Below are positions 18,588 through 25,433 of a stretch of 34,152 nucleotides of DNA, piece after piece (position 1 is the first letter of the stretch; every line of letters starts with the position of its first letter). The notes under the pieces are model-generated. The model worked only from the letters and a program-made list of their open reading frames with translations, made no database searches and was not told the DNA's origin. The position numbers and the translations under genes were made by a program. This DNA is from Calderihabitans maritimus (GTDB taxonomy: Bacteria > Bacillota > KKC1 > Calderihabitantales > Calderihabitantaceae): contig NZ_BDGJ01000065.1 of the NCBI RefSeq assembly GCF_002207765.1, forward strand, positions 1 to 34,152. Direction: 5' to 3'.

Positions 18588-20465
18588 CTACCCCACCCGA
18601 GCTGCTTTTTTCTTGATCACTGTGCCCCGGCCGACCCTGCCGGGATAAGCCCCATCTTCCCTGCTGCCCAACACTCCCTCGTATAAAGCTCTGACAAAGG
18701 AACCTTTGACCAGAACTTCTTTTAAGACACTTTCAATTCCATCTATAATTTGTCCCTTGAATTCTTCCGCCTGACCGGTCGGGGTGATGCTGGTACTGCC
18801 GAAAAAGCGGAATACTTCCTTTACCGCCTGTAGAGTATCCACCCGGGAGGCTCCAACAATGGGCCCTCCTGAATAGGCCTCGTCGGAGGAAGCTATAGAG
18901 ATGGCGACTACTCCCAGGGAAGAAGCCAGAGCAGCGTGGAGGGCGGTGGTAACCGATGATTGCACCCGGTCTTCGGTATGAGTCAGAAATCCTATGGGCG
19001 CTCCCGGCCAGATGGGTGCGTCAATTATTTCCCGCAAAGCCGAAATTTTGGCCGCGTTGAAATCAACGTAATTATCTTTCATTCCGCCGTAAATCATCAT
19101 TTCCGGAGAATAGCAGAACAAGGGTTGTAAAATGGGCTTTCCTCCCAGGCGGAGGGTCAGGTGAGCTACGATCAACATTCCGGCAAAGGCTTTGTAAGCC
19201 GGAACGCCGCATAACTCTTCGTTAGTAACTACGTCGAAGGGCATCCCGAAACGGGCAGCGTATTTAATAGCTGCTATGCCGTCAATGCACATGCGTTCCG
19301 GGTCGGTACCCGCTCCCAGTGACCCGTAAGCTATATTGATTTTTGTCAGATCGGCACCGGTATAACCGGCCAGTAGCACTGTTTCCGGTGTATTCAGGCC
19401 CCGGTGCGCTCTTACCTGCCAAAGAGTGGAAGGACTTAAAGAGTTCCTGATCCGGCGCAAGTTATCCTGGGTAATAATCGAACCGTCTTCCTCGTGGGTT
19501 AAATAACCTTCCAACAACCCTTCCGTCCGAGCCCCCCAGGAGGGGTCAAAATGGATAACACCGTCCGCGCCCCAGGATTCAGCAATCTTAATATGAGCAA
19601 TATCCATAAAAGGACAGCCGGTACCGTACTGGATAAACAAAGTGGGATTTGAAGCCACGTGCTGAACCCTGGTAGTACTCATTCGTGCTTCCGTCTCTTG
19701 AACATACTTTTCCAATGATTCTATTTCCGTTTGTGTTAGCTGCCGACTTTTGGCCGGAACCTTCCCTTCCCGGTAAAACTGCTTCACCACATCGTCAGCA
19801 TAATACAAGTATTCTTCCAACAATTCTTCCCGGATCTTATTCCACTGGCGCTCGCTCATTTTTCCTGTTTCGTATTCTCTCTCGGCCTCCAGCAGTTTTT
19901 CTCTTACCAGTGCCCGTTCTACCCCGGGGGAGGTCTTATCTCCAGCCCAAATCAGGATATCATCCACAATTTGATCCAGATATTCTTTAATCCTGGCGTG
20001 TCGGTACCGGTAGGAAAAGTCCTGACACAGGTCTTTCTTATCCTTCTTTTGTTTGTCAATGGGAGGGATATAAGGACGGTCTTCCAGGAAAGCTATCAGT
20101 TCTTCCGGTTCGGTCCCCGGTCCGAAACCTGCATCGAAGCCCAATTCTGCCGCCAGCTCCGGCCTGATGGCTTTACCTCCAATAACCAGTTTAGCCCGGT
20201 CTCTTAAACCTGCCGCGTCGGCCAGGTCCACAAAATTGGCCAGCATTTCCGCCACGCGATAACCCAAAGTTCGGCTGATTAGAACCGCATCTACTTCTTC
20301 CTCGATAGCTTTCTGAATAATTTCCTCTGCTTTTAGGTCTGGAGGCAAGAGAATGGTGGAAAAACCTTTTTCATCGAGATATCGCTTCATAATTTTAAGC
20401 CCGATATCATGAACCGGATCCAGCGGAGCTAATAACACTTTCTTAATTGCCGTCACTGCCATCAC
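18588..20465 (-). CDS. Adenosylcobalamin-dependent mutase-like protein: N-terminal B12 domain fused to OraE-like TIM barrel
   Basis: 625 residues. The N-terminal domain (about 5-130) is a Rossmann-type cobalamin domain with LDPVHDIGLKIMKRYL (H19 as likely cobalt ligand), a SRTLG segment (S64) and VIGGKAI. Its HxxGxKI helix resembles GlmS of glutamate mutase and methylmalonyl-CoA mutase. A charged linker (about 135-265) leads to a TIM barrel (about 268-560) resembling ornithine 4,5-aminomutase OraE (WGADGVIHFDP..GLLEGY..ITQDNLRRIR) and an OraE-like tail REDGAYPGRVGRGTV. OraE and KamE hold PLP by a Lys 11 residues after the cobalt-ligand His; here that position is Leu (L30). Domain order also differs, since OraE has its B12 domain at the C-terminus. 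It is therefore probably a B12 mutase of a new subtype, substrate unknown. GTG 20465, ATG 20462 and GTG 20456 are possible starts; AGGGG fits the last best. Confidence 0.75.
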   Translation of the reverse strand: MMAVTAIKKVLLAPLDPVHDIGLKIMKRYLDEKGFSTILLPPDLKAEEIIQKAIEEEVDAVLISRTLGYRVAEMLANFVDLADAAGLRDRAKLVIGGKAIRPELAAELGFDAGFGPGTEPEELIAFLEDRPYIPPIDKQKKDKKDLCQDFSYRYRHARIKEYLDQIVDDILIWAGDKTSPGVERALVREKLLEAEREYETGKMSERQWNKIREELLEEYLYYADDVVKQFYREGKVPAKSRQLTQTEIESLEKYVQETEARMSTTRVQHVASNPTLFIQYGTGCPFMDIAHIKIAESWGADGVIHFDPSWGARTEGLLEGYLTHEEDGSIITQDNLRRIRNSLSPSTLWQVRAHRGLNTPETVLLAGYTGADLTKINIAYGSLGAGTDPERMCIDGIAAIKYAARFGMPFDVVTNEELCGVPAYKAFAGMLIVAHLTLRLGGKPILQPLFCYSPEMMIYGGMKDNYVDFNAAKISALREIIDAPIWPGAPIGFLTHTEDRVQSSVTTALHAALASSLGVVAISIASSDEAYSGGPIVGASRVDTLQAVKEVFRFFGSTSITPTGQAEEFKGQIIDGIESVLKEVLVKGSFVRALYEGVLGSREDGAYPGRVGRGTVIKKKAARVG

Positions 20466-20481
20466 CCCTGATGTCTTTCGT

Positions 20482-20700
20482 TTATAACCAACCGTAGTGA
20501 GATCCGGGCCGGTGAATATAAGCTCGGGCCCTAACCCTCGCTCCAGGACCGGTGAACTGTAAAGACACTATATCCGTATCGGTAAAACCCATCTCCTGCA
20601 ACAGTTGAATGGCAAGCTTTTTCCCTTCGCTCTCGTTTCTACATATAATAAAGGTTTCTACGTCTACCGCATCTGCCACCTTGTGGATAGCTTTCTCCAT
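20482..20700 (-). CDS. 72-residue hypothetical protein, candidate small subunit of the B12 enzyme
   Basis: Small soluble alpha/beta protein: MEKAIHKVADAVDVETFIIC, then a charged helix, then GFTDTDIVSLQFTGPGARVR and a Tyr/His/Trp-containing tail. ATG start with GGGGG eight bases upstream. It lies 16 bases before the cobalamin enzyme and 34 after the FAD gene, so certainly co-transcribed. OraE works with a small partner (OraS, about 120 residues). This protein could play that part, but I see no convincing OraS match. Function unknown. Confidence 0.6.
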   Translation of the reverse strand: MEKAIHKVADAVDVETFIICRNESEGKKLAIQLLQEMGFTDTDIVSLQFTGPGARVRARAYIHRPGSHYGWL

Positions 20701-20734
20701 GAAAACCGCCCCCTTGAGCCTTAAATTTTCGTTC

Positions 20735-22009
20735 TTAGGCCAGGAAAACGTTGGTCAACCCTGCTGCTTCTACCCGCATTCTTATATCCTCTACGTCGGT
20801 AGTATAAAGTCCCTTTTCCTTCATCCGCTCAAAATAGACGGAACCCGAGAACGTGTACTTCTTCCTTCTTCCCTCTTCTGTCTTCATCTGCTCGTTTACA
20901 TAAGCTATAGCATCCCCAATAGCCAGAGAAGTGGGTATCTCCAGAAGTTCCTGACCCCTTGTTTTACGGACGGCGTTATGACCGGCCAGTAAACCGGTAA
21001 CAATGGCCTCCGTATGGCCGACCAACAGGCCTGCCTTTTCCCCGGCACAGAAGAGGTTTTCCATACCTTCAACTTTCAAGCAGTTATCCCGCGGCGAAAT
21101 AGCCAGGTAACGCATTGAGTTTCCGATTCCACCCGCATACGGGTCTTCGTACCGGGCCTCCTCAAATCCGGGAATCTGCCGCAACATATCTAGGGGATAG
21201 AAGGGGGTCATCAGCTTGGCATGGCCGGTATCTAACAGGACGATATTTTCGGCAAATTCCTTCAAGGCATACTGCTGGCACGCCTTCATTTCCAGGGCAC
21301 CTTCTTTGCGCAGGTGTCCGGGAATTGGAACTACCACGACTCCATCTCTATCCAGCTTGTCCACTATTTCCTTACTTAAAGACTCTTTGTGTAACTTGCA
21401 AGAGCCACTCATGGCCCCGATACTGCCGTCGGCTTTCTGCCCCATAAATTCCTTGACGCCTGCTTTGGCCGCAATGCTCACCCTGGGACCGAAAGTGGGG
21501 CAACGCAAAATGCACATGGCGCAACCGTTACCATACTTCTTGCAGTTACCCATCGGACCGGCAGTACCTGTCGCTTCCACAAAAACGTCTCCCTCTATTT
21601 CTTCTCCGTCCTCCGTCACTACCGCCCCAATTACTCCCGGTCCAACCATCTTCACGTCAGTAACCCTGCTCTTGAGGCGTATTTCGATACCCTCCTCCCG
21701 CAGCAATCTTCTGATCTGCGGTTCGATTTTAGCTACATCATAGAGGGTAGCATGCTTATGACCGGGGAATTCGATGTTTTTGTGCCGGGCAACTCCGTCA
21801 ACTGCTTGGAAAATCTTGCCGCCACCCATGGCTATGGCCTCTTCCGTGGCGGTAAAACGGCCGTTGTTGCGCATGATACCGCCTACAAGGCCCGTCCCCA
21901 GTAACATATCAGTCCTTTCCAGTAAGACTACCTCGGCTCCGGCTTGAGCAGCCGCCAAGGCGGCTCCACTGCCGGCCCAGCCTCCGCCTACAACAACTAC
22001 CTTAGCCAT
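20735..22009 (-). CDS. FAD-dependent oxidoreductase (GidA/HdrA-like) with internal Cys cluster
   Basis: 424 residues with an N-terminal dinucleotide-binding fold: VVVVGGGWAGSGAA (GxGxxG at 8-13) and an acidic residue at the end of the second strand (E31). A C-terminal FAD segment reads NLFCAGEKAGLLVGHTEAIVTGLLAG. It belongs broadly with GidA/HdrA/fumarate-reductase-type flavoproteins. A cluster C156-x6-C163-x2-C166-x3-C170 (GNCKKYGNGCAMCILRCP) could bind an Fe-S cluster or act as a redox centre. C204 (SGSCKLH) is a further candidate. ATG start with GGGGGG upstream. It lies between the PLP enzyme and the small protein, and probably oxidises or reduces a pathway intermediate. Substrate unknown. 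Confidence 0.8.
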   Translation of the reverse strand: MAKVVVVGGGWAGSGAALAAAQAGAEVVLLERTDMLLGTGLVGGIMRNNGRFTATEEAIAMGGGKIFQAVDGVARHKNIEFPGHKHATLYDVAKIEPQIRRLLREEGIEIRLKSRVTDVKMVGPGVIGAVVTEDGEEIEGDVFVEATGTAGPMGNCKKYGNGCAMCILRCPTFGPRVSIAAKAGVKEFMGQKADGSIGAMSGSCKLHKESLSKEIVDKLDRDGVVVVPIPGHLRKEGALEMKACQQYALKEFAENIVLLDTGHAKLMTPFYPLDMLRQIPGFEEARYEDPYAGGIGNSMRYLAISPRDNCLKVEGMENLFCAGEKAGLLVGHTEAIVTGLLAGHNAVRKTRGQELLEIPTSLAIGDAIAYVNEQMKTEEGRRKKYTFSGSVYFERMKEKGLYTTDVEDIRMRVEAAGLTNVFLA

Positions 22010-22035
22010 GTGGCACCCCCCTTAATTTTGATAGA

Positions 22036-23505
22036 TTAATCTAAAATACCGGCATACTTACAGGTAATTTCAATTAACTTAACTAAAGCCTTGACCGCAT
22101 AGCGGGCCCGTTCTTCAATTAGCTGGCCGTCATCATCTGTAGTACCCAATCCCGGTGAAATGAAAATGTTGGCGTCATAGGCGATAGTCGGTATTACTCC
22201 CATCTGCGCTAACCCGCTTTGGAAGATATTGCTCCCCGCATACATATCTTCAATGGAGAAAATGGGAATACCCATGCCGTTTTTCCAGGTTCCTTCATAG
22301 TTAACTTCCACCGCGTTGGAGTTGTATGACTTGCTTATGATAATCCCCTGTTTGATTTCTTCCGGCAGTTCTATCGCCGCAAACTCTTCGGTTACGATAC
22401 GGTACAATTCATCCAGGGGCTTATTCAAAACCTCCGGTTTATCTTTCAGCACTCTCAAGGCGGCCAGCATTCCCGCCAGAGATTCTTTACCGGGATCCTG
22501 AGTCACATAGGCAGCCTTACCATAGGAGGCTATAGTTCCGTAGCGATCGCCGTGCATTCCCAGAGCCCGGCGAATGGGTACCATGTATTCTTCTTTGCCG
22601 ATAATCAACCCGCCTATGGGAGAACCGGTAGCCTTGTCCATGGAATAAATCTGGATGGTAGCACCGTTCTTGGTAATGTCGGTACCGATGAATGGCAGCC
22701 CCCAGGCATTGTCGATTACGTAAGGAACATTGTATTTCTTGGCTAACTCGGCAATTTTCTTTTGTAACACAGGAGTACCGTTCTCATCTTTAACGCCGTA
22801 ACCGTATCCCGGAGTGTCATAACCCAAGCTGGTAAAACCGGTTAGAAAAGCGCCGTGTCTTTCAGCATGTTCAGCAATAACCTGGGCGGAAGCTTCCGGA
22901 TCAACTCCCGTTAACAGCGGCACTGGATGATACTTGATACCGTGAACGTCATAGCGGGCACCTACCAGAGGCACGATAACGGTATCCAGGTTGTTCTGCC
23001 GCTTACCGTAAAATCCTAACTCTCCGGCAGTTGTACCGCGGTCGGCAAAGATGTCCTTGTACCGGGCGGGGAAAGGTCTTCCATAACTGCCCTGGTGATG
23101 CAAGTGCTTTTCGTAAGGAGCGATATAACGAGCCCGGTAATTATCGCCCCTTCCTTGATTGGGCGGGGTGAACAGAGTGTCAAAAGTAACCCACAATCCG
23201 GCCTCGCAGGTGTTTACCGGACATACATCATACTCATCGCCGTAAACTTCCTTAACTAGTCCCCTCATTTCTTCCACATAGTGGGCAAGAGGAACCACCT
23301 TTTTCGCCTCAATTTCCCCCGCTCGGATGATATCATCCCGGAGCGGAGCAGGGCAGCCGGAAATAGCACCCGTTAAACCAAACTTTCCTCTCAAATCACC
23401 TGGAATACCGATTTCATCGGCAGCCTTCCTGGCTTCCGCGTAAATTTGGGAAATGCTGTTTTGCAAATGTTTGTACATCTGATACTTAAACTTAAATTTA
23501 GCCAT
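22036..23505 (-). CDS. Fold-type I PLP-dependent enzyme, subfamily unassigned
   Basis: 489 residues. PLP signatures: the pyridine-binding Asp in PYVIDNAWG (D265) and the Schiff-base Lys in YSMDKATGSPIGGLIIG (K291). An SMDK-type active site followed by a Gly-rich turn and GGL is typical of fold-type I lyases, aminotransferases and decarboxylases. NTCEAGLWVTFDTLF (about 98-112) is the likely phosphate-binding turn. Overall sequence does not match tryptophanase, tyrosine phenol-lyase or SepSecS well enough to name it. In the operon it is preceded by RidA, which destroys enamine/imine products of such enzymes, so a beta-elimination or related amino-acid cleavage is plausible. ATG start with GGAG about 12 bases away. 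It is probably the second main catalytic step beside the B12 enzyme. Confidence 0.75.
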   Translation of the reverse strand: MAKFKFKYQMYKHLQNSISQIYAEARKAADEIGIPGDLRGKFGLTGAISGCPAPLRDDIIRAGEIEAKKVVPLAHYVEEMRGLVKEVYGDEYDVCPVNTCEAGLWVTFDTLFTPPNQGRGDNYRARYIAPYEKHLHHQGSYGRPFPARYKDIFADRGTTAGELGFYGKRQNNLDTVIVPLVGARYDVHGIKYHPVPLLTGVDPEASAQVIAEHAERHGAFLTGFTSLGYDTPGYGYGVKDENGTPVLQKKIAELAKKYNVPYVIDNAWGLPFIGTDITKNGATIQIYSMDKATGSPIGGLIIGKEEYMVPIRRALGMHGDRYGTIASYGKAAYVTQDPGKESLAGMLAALRVLKDKPEVLNKPLDELYRIVTEEFAAIELPEEIKQGIIISKSYNSNAVEVNYEGTWKNGMGIPIFSIEDMYAGSNIFQSGLAQMGVIPTIAYDANIFISPGLGTTDDDGQLIEERARYAVKALVKLIEITCKYAGILD

Positions 23506-23537
23506 AGTATTAAATCATCTCCTTTCTTAAGAATTAA

Positions 23538-23993
23538 TTATTTAAGTTTAACTATCATCTCAATCTCGACCGGGGCATCGGCAGGCAACTCGTTTACCCC
23601 TACAGCCGAACGCGCATGCTGACCGGCCTCACCAAATAATTTTCCCAAAAGTTCCGAAGCGCCATTAATAACTTTAGGCTGTTCAATAAATCCGGGAGCA
23701 CTGTTAACAAAACCGACTACCTTAACAATTCTCTCAATTTGGTCCAGACTTCCCACAGCTGCCTTGATAACACTTAAGCAGTTGAGGGCGCAGATCTCCG
23801 CCGCTTTATAACCTTCCTCTACCGTCAAATCCCTTCCTAATTTCCCTCTATACTTCAAACTGCCCCCTATCAGGGGTATCTGACCTGCTGTGTATACCCA
23901 TTTGTCAACCTTGACTGCCGGAACGTAAGCAGCTAACGGCTCAGGTGCTTCCGGCAGTTGTAATCCCAGTTCCTTTAACTTTTCCTCAATCAC
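23538..23993 (-). CDS. RidA-family enamine/imine deaminase
   Basis: RidA (YjgF) proteins hydrolyse reactive 2-aminoacrylate and related imines released by PLP enzymes. Family features: LPEAPEPLAAYVPAVK, TAGQIPL, and the active-site Arg in GQHARSAVGVNELP. A TTG-started reading from 24035 is possible, but GTG at 23993 has GGAGG (24007-24003) nine bases upstream and gives the normal family N-terminus VIEEKLKELGLQLPE and 151 residues. I choose it. That leaves a 56-base gap to the upstream gene, which holds a palindrome (24018-24032). It overlaps the pathway genes in function by protecting against by-products of the PLP enzyme. Confidence 0.88.
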   Translation of the reverse strand: MIEEKLKELGLQLPEAPEPLAAYVPAVKVDKWVYTAGQIPLIGGSLKYRGKLGRDLTVEEGYKAAEICALNCLSVIKAAVGSLDQIERIVKVVGFVNSAPGFIEQPKVINGASELLGKLFGEAGQHARSAVGVNELPADAPVEIEMIVKLK

Positions 23994-24017
23994 GCACCTC
24001 GACCTCCCCGTTAGTTC

Positions 24018-24032
24018 CTCATCAGTGATGTG
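24018..24032. promoter_or_regulatory. Palindrome upstream of ridA (operator candidate)
   Basis: CTCATCAGTGATGTG: seven-base arms around a central G with one mismatch. It matches the palindromes at 24511, 28683 and 28766. It is intergenic if ridA starts at 23993. Confidence 0.4.
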
Positions 24033-24049
24033 CAATTGATGACAATTAT

Positions 24050-24457
24050 TTATTTTCTCTGCTTAAAAATCACTTTCATATCCAGCTCCAGTCCTCGTTC
24101 CAACCCGCTGCTGAAATCATCAGACCTGATCACCAAATTTAAATGATTAGGCATATGAGTTTCTTCAAAGCCGACAATTTGTCCCAGGTACTGTTCTCCG
24201 CAATATACCCCATCGCCGACTACAATTACTCCTCCTTGGTAAATTTCCACGAAGCCAATGTAGGCAACCCGCTCTACCGTACCTCCCGGGCTAGCTTCCT
24301 GAGTGGTAACTATCAACTCGTGAATTTCCCCTTGCTTCACCACCCTGGAAATAGAGCTGATGAGCTCTAAGCCTCGTTTCTCCAATTTACCCCGTAAAAC
24401 CACCACCAATCGTCCGTTTATCTCTTTCTTTAATGCATAGGGGTTCTCTTTAAACAT
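24050..24457 (-). CDS. Hypothetical protein (DUF6917-like), first gene of the B12 operon
   Basis: 135 residues from ATG 24457, no membrane segments, mostly beta with VVVLRGKLEKRGLELISSIS, a Gly-rich middle (GGVIVVGDGVYCGEQYLG) and FEETHMPNHLNLVIRS, whose His/Glu residues could bind a metal. I associate it tentatively with DUF6917; no function is known to me. The ATG has no SD. The frame is open for 11 more sensible codons (VDRIDPYKAK before the ATG), up to an ATA at 24490 that sits seven bases after a near-perfect SD (AAGGGGGTGAT, 24504-24494), preceded by a stop. The true start may be this ATA, giving 146 residues. It is the first gene after the operon promoter. Confidence 0.65.
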   Translation of the reverse strand: MFKENPYALKKEINGRLVVVLRGKLEKRGLELISSISRVVKQGEIHELIVTTQEASPGGTVERVAYIGFVEIYQGGVIVVGDGVYCGEQYLGQIVGFEETHMPNHLNLVIRSDDFSSGLERGLELDMKVIFKQRK

Positions 24458-24510
24458 CTTGGCTTTGTATGGATCAATACGGTCTACTATAAAATCACCC
24501 CCTTAATCGC

Positions 24511-24523
24511 TCATCATTGATGA
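24511..24523. promoter_or_regulatory. Palindromic operator candidate before the B12 operon
   Basis: TCATCATTGATGA: perfect six-base arms around one base. It sits about 10-25 bases downstream of the predicted transcription start and just before the SD, a position suited to a repressor that blocks transcription. Confidence 0.5.
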
Positions 24524-24540
24524 TGGTCGTCGTAGAAAAA

Positions 24541-24569
24541 AATTTACATTTAAAAGAAACATTCGACAA
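24541..24569 (-). promoter_or_regulatory. Candidate promoter of the B12 operon
   Basis: Minus strand: -35 TTGTCG (24569-24564) and -10 TAAATT (24546-24541) with a 17-base spacer, in the 145-base gap between the regulator and the first operon gene. Confidence 0.5.
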
Positions 24570-24578
24570 TGATTATCA
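24564..24578. promoter_or_regulatory. Fur-box-like inverted repeat over the -35 of the B12 operon
   Basis: Minus strand TGATAATCATTGTCG matches the 7-1-7 Fur/PerR-type pattern TGATAATnATTATCA at 13 of 15 positions. It overlaps the -35 box. AT-rich sequence raises the chance of a random match. Confidence 0.3.
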
Positions 24579-24602
24579 ATTTCCTTCTTATCTCCATATT
24601 TT

Positions 24603-25343
24603 TTATCCCGTTTTATTTTTTTTAATAACCTGATCCCAGTATTTTTCAACGTCTGCCATAAGATTTTCTATATGCGTAACCATAGCCGCTCGAGCTTCTT
24701 CAGCTTTTCTGTCCGCAATGGCCTGGGCTATCCTTTCGTGATCGACCACAATACTGCTATGCACTTCTTTGCGAATATATTCTAATACCGGTCCCAACTG
24801 GCCGTCCTGCCTGATTAATTTCAGGGCCGCCTGCAGCACCTTGTTTCGTCCCATTTCAGCAATTAGCCCGTGAAACTTCAAGTCTTCCTCGGCGCCACCT
24901 ATTCCAAATCTGTAATGGGATCTCTGCCGCTCCAGAATTTCGTGGAGTTGTAATATCTCCTTCTCGGTAGCATTTAAAGCTGCCAAATAAGCAGTCTCCC
25001 CTTCAATAGCCCTGCGAGCTACCAGCAGGTCAATAAGATTCTCCTTGCTGGTACTATGAACCAGTTTTATTAGCTCAAAACCATAGGATAATTTCTCTTT
25101 TTCGCGACGTAGTTCGGCCAATTGTTCCAGGCCCCTTGCGGTGATTATTCGACCCTGATAACCTACTCTTTCGGTATAGCCTTGAGCATCGAGCCCTCTT
25201 AAAACTCTTCCCACAGTAGCTTCACTTACCTTAATACCAGCCTGCCGTAACTGCTCACTAATGGTCCCGGAGCCAACAGGTTCCCTTCCATCGTGGATAA
25301 TCGACAAGATCTTCATTTCCAGTTGTCTGCGCTCACTTAACAT
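24603..25343 (-). CDS. Transcriptional regulator: NrpR-type winged helix plus FCD effector domain
   Basis: 246 residues. The N-terminal 75 residues form a winged helix of the HTH_12/NrpR type (EPVGSGTISEQLRQAGIKVS, GYQGRIITARGLEQL), not the usual GntR HTH. The C-terminal 90-230 is an FCD domain, as in FadR-family regulators, with likely metal and ligand residues D154, H158, H202 and H224. FCD domains usually bind carboxylic or amino acids, fitting a catabolic operon. ATG start with GGAGG seven bases upstream. It lies immediately before the B12 operon, and palindromes in that promoter are likely binding sites (inference). Co-directional, but with its own promoter. Confidence 0.82.
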   Translation of the reverse strand: MLSERRQLEMKILSIIHDGREPVGSGTISEQLRQAGIKVSEATVGRVLRGLDAQGYTERVGYQGRIITARGLEQLAELRREKEKLSYGFELIKLVHSTSKENLIDLLVARRAIEGETAYLAALNATEKEILQLHEILERQRSHYRFGIGGAEEDLKFHGLIAEMGRNKVLQAALKLIRQDGQLGPVLEYIRKEVHSSIVVDHERIAQAIADRKAEEARAAMVTHIENLMADVEKYWDQVIKKNKTG

Positions 25344-25381
25344 CAGATAACCTCCGTTTTACCCATCCAAGATTTTAACTA

Positions 25382-25411
25382 ATTTTAACATAACGTTTTA
25401 ATCAGTGACAA
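25382..25411 (-). promoter_or_regulatory. Candidate promoter of the regulator gene
   Basis: Minus strand: TTGTCA (25411-25406) and TAAAAT (25387-25382), 18-base spacer. An ATCAGTGA core resembling the operator palindrome overlaps the -35 and could allow autoregulation. Confidence 0.45.
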
Positions 25412-25433
25412 TGCCCGAAAGGGTTGATTTTTC

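Noticed and set aside
21216-21743. Rightward frame of 175 codons inside the FAD oxidoreductase gene
   Set aside because: Antisense shadow; Pro/Ser/Thr-rich composition and no SD.
24001-24035. TTG start at 24035 for ridA
   Set aside because: No SD, adds 14 residues absent from the family; GTG 23993 has an SD at ideal spacing.
24458-24602. Cobalamin riboswitch before the B12 operon
   Set aside because: No B12-box-like sequence and the gap is too short for the full aptamer.
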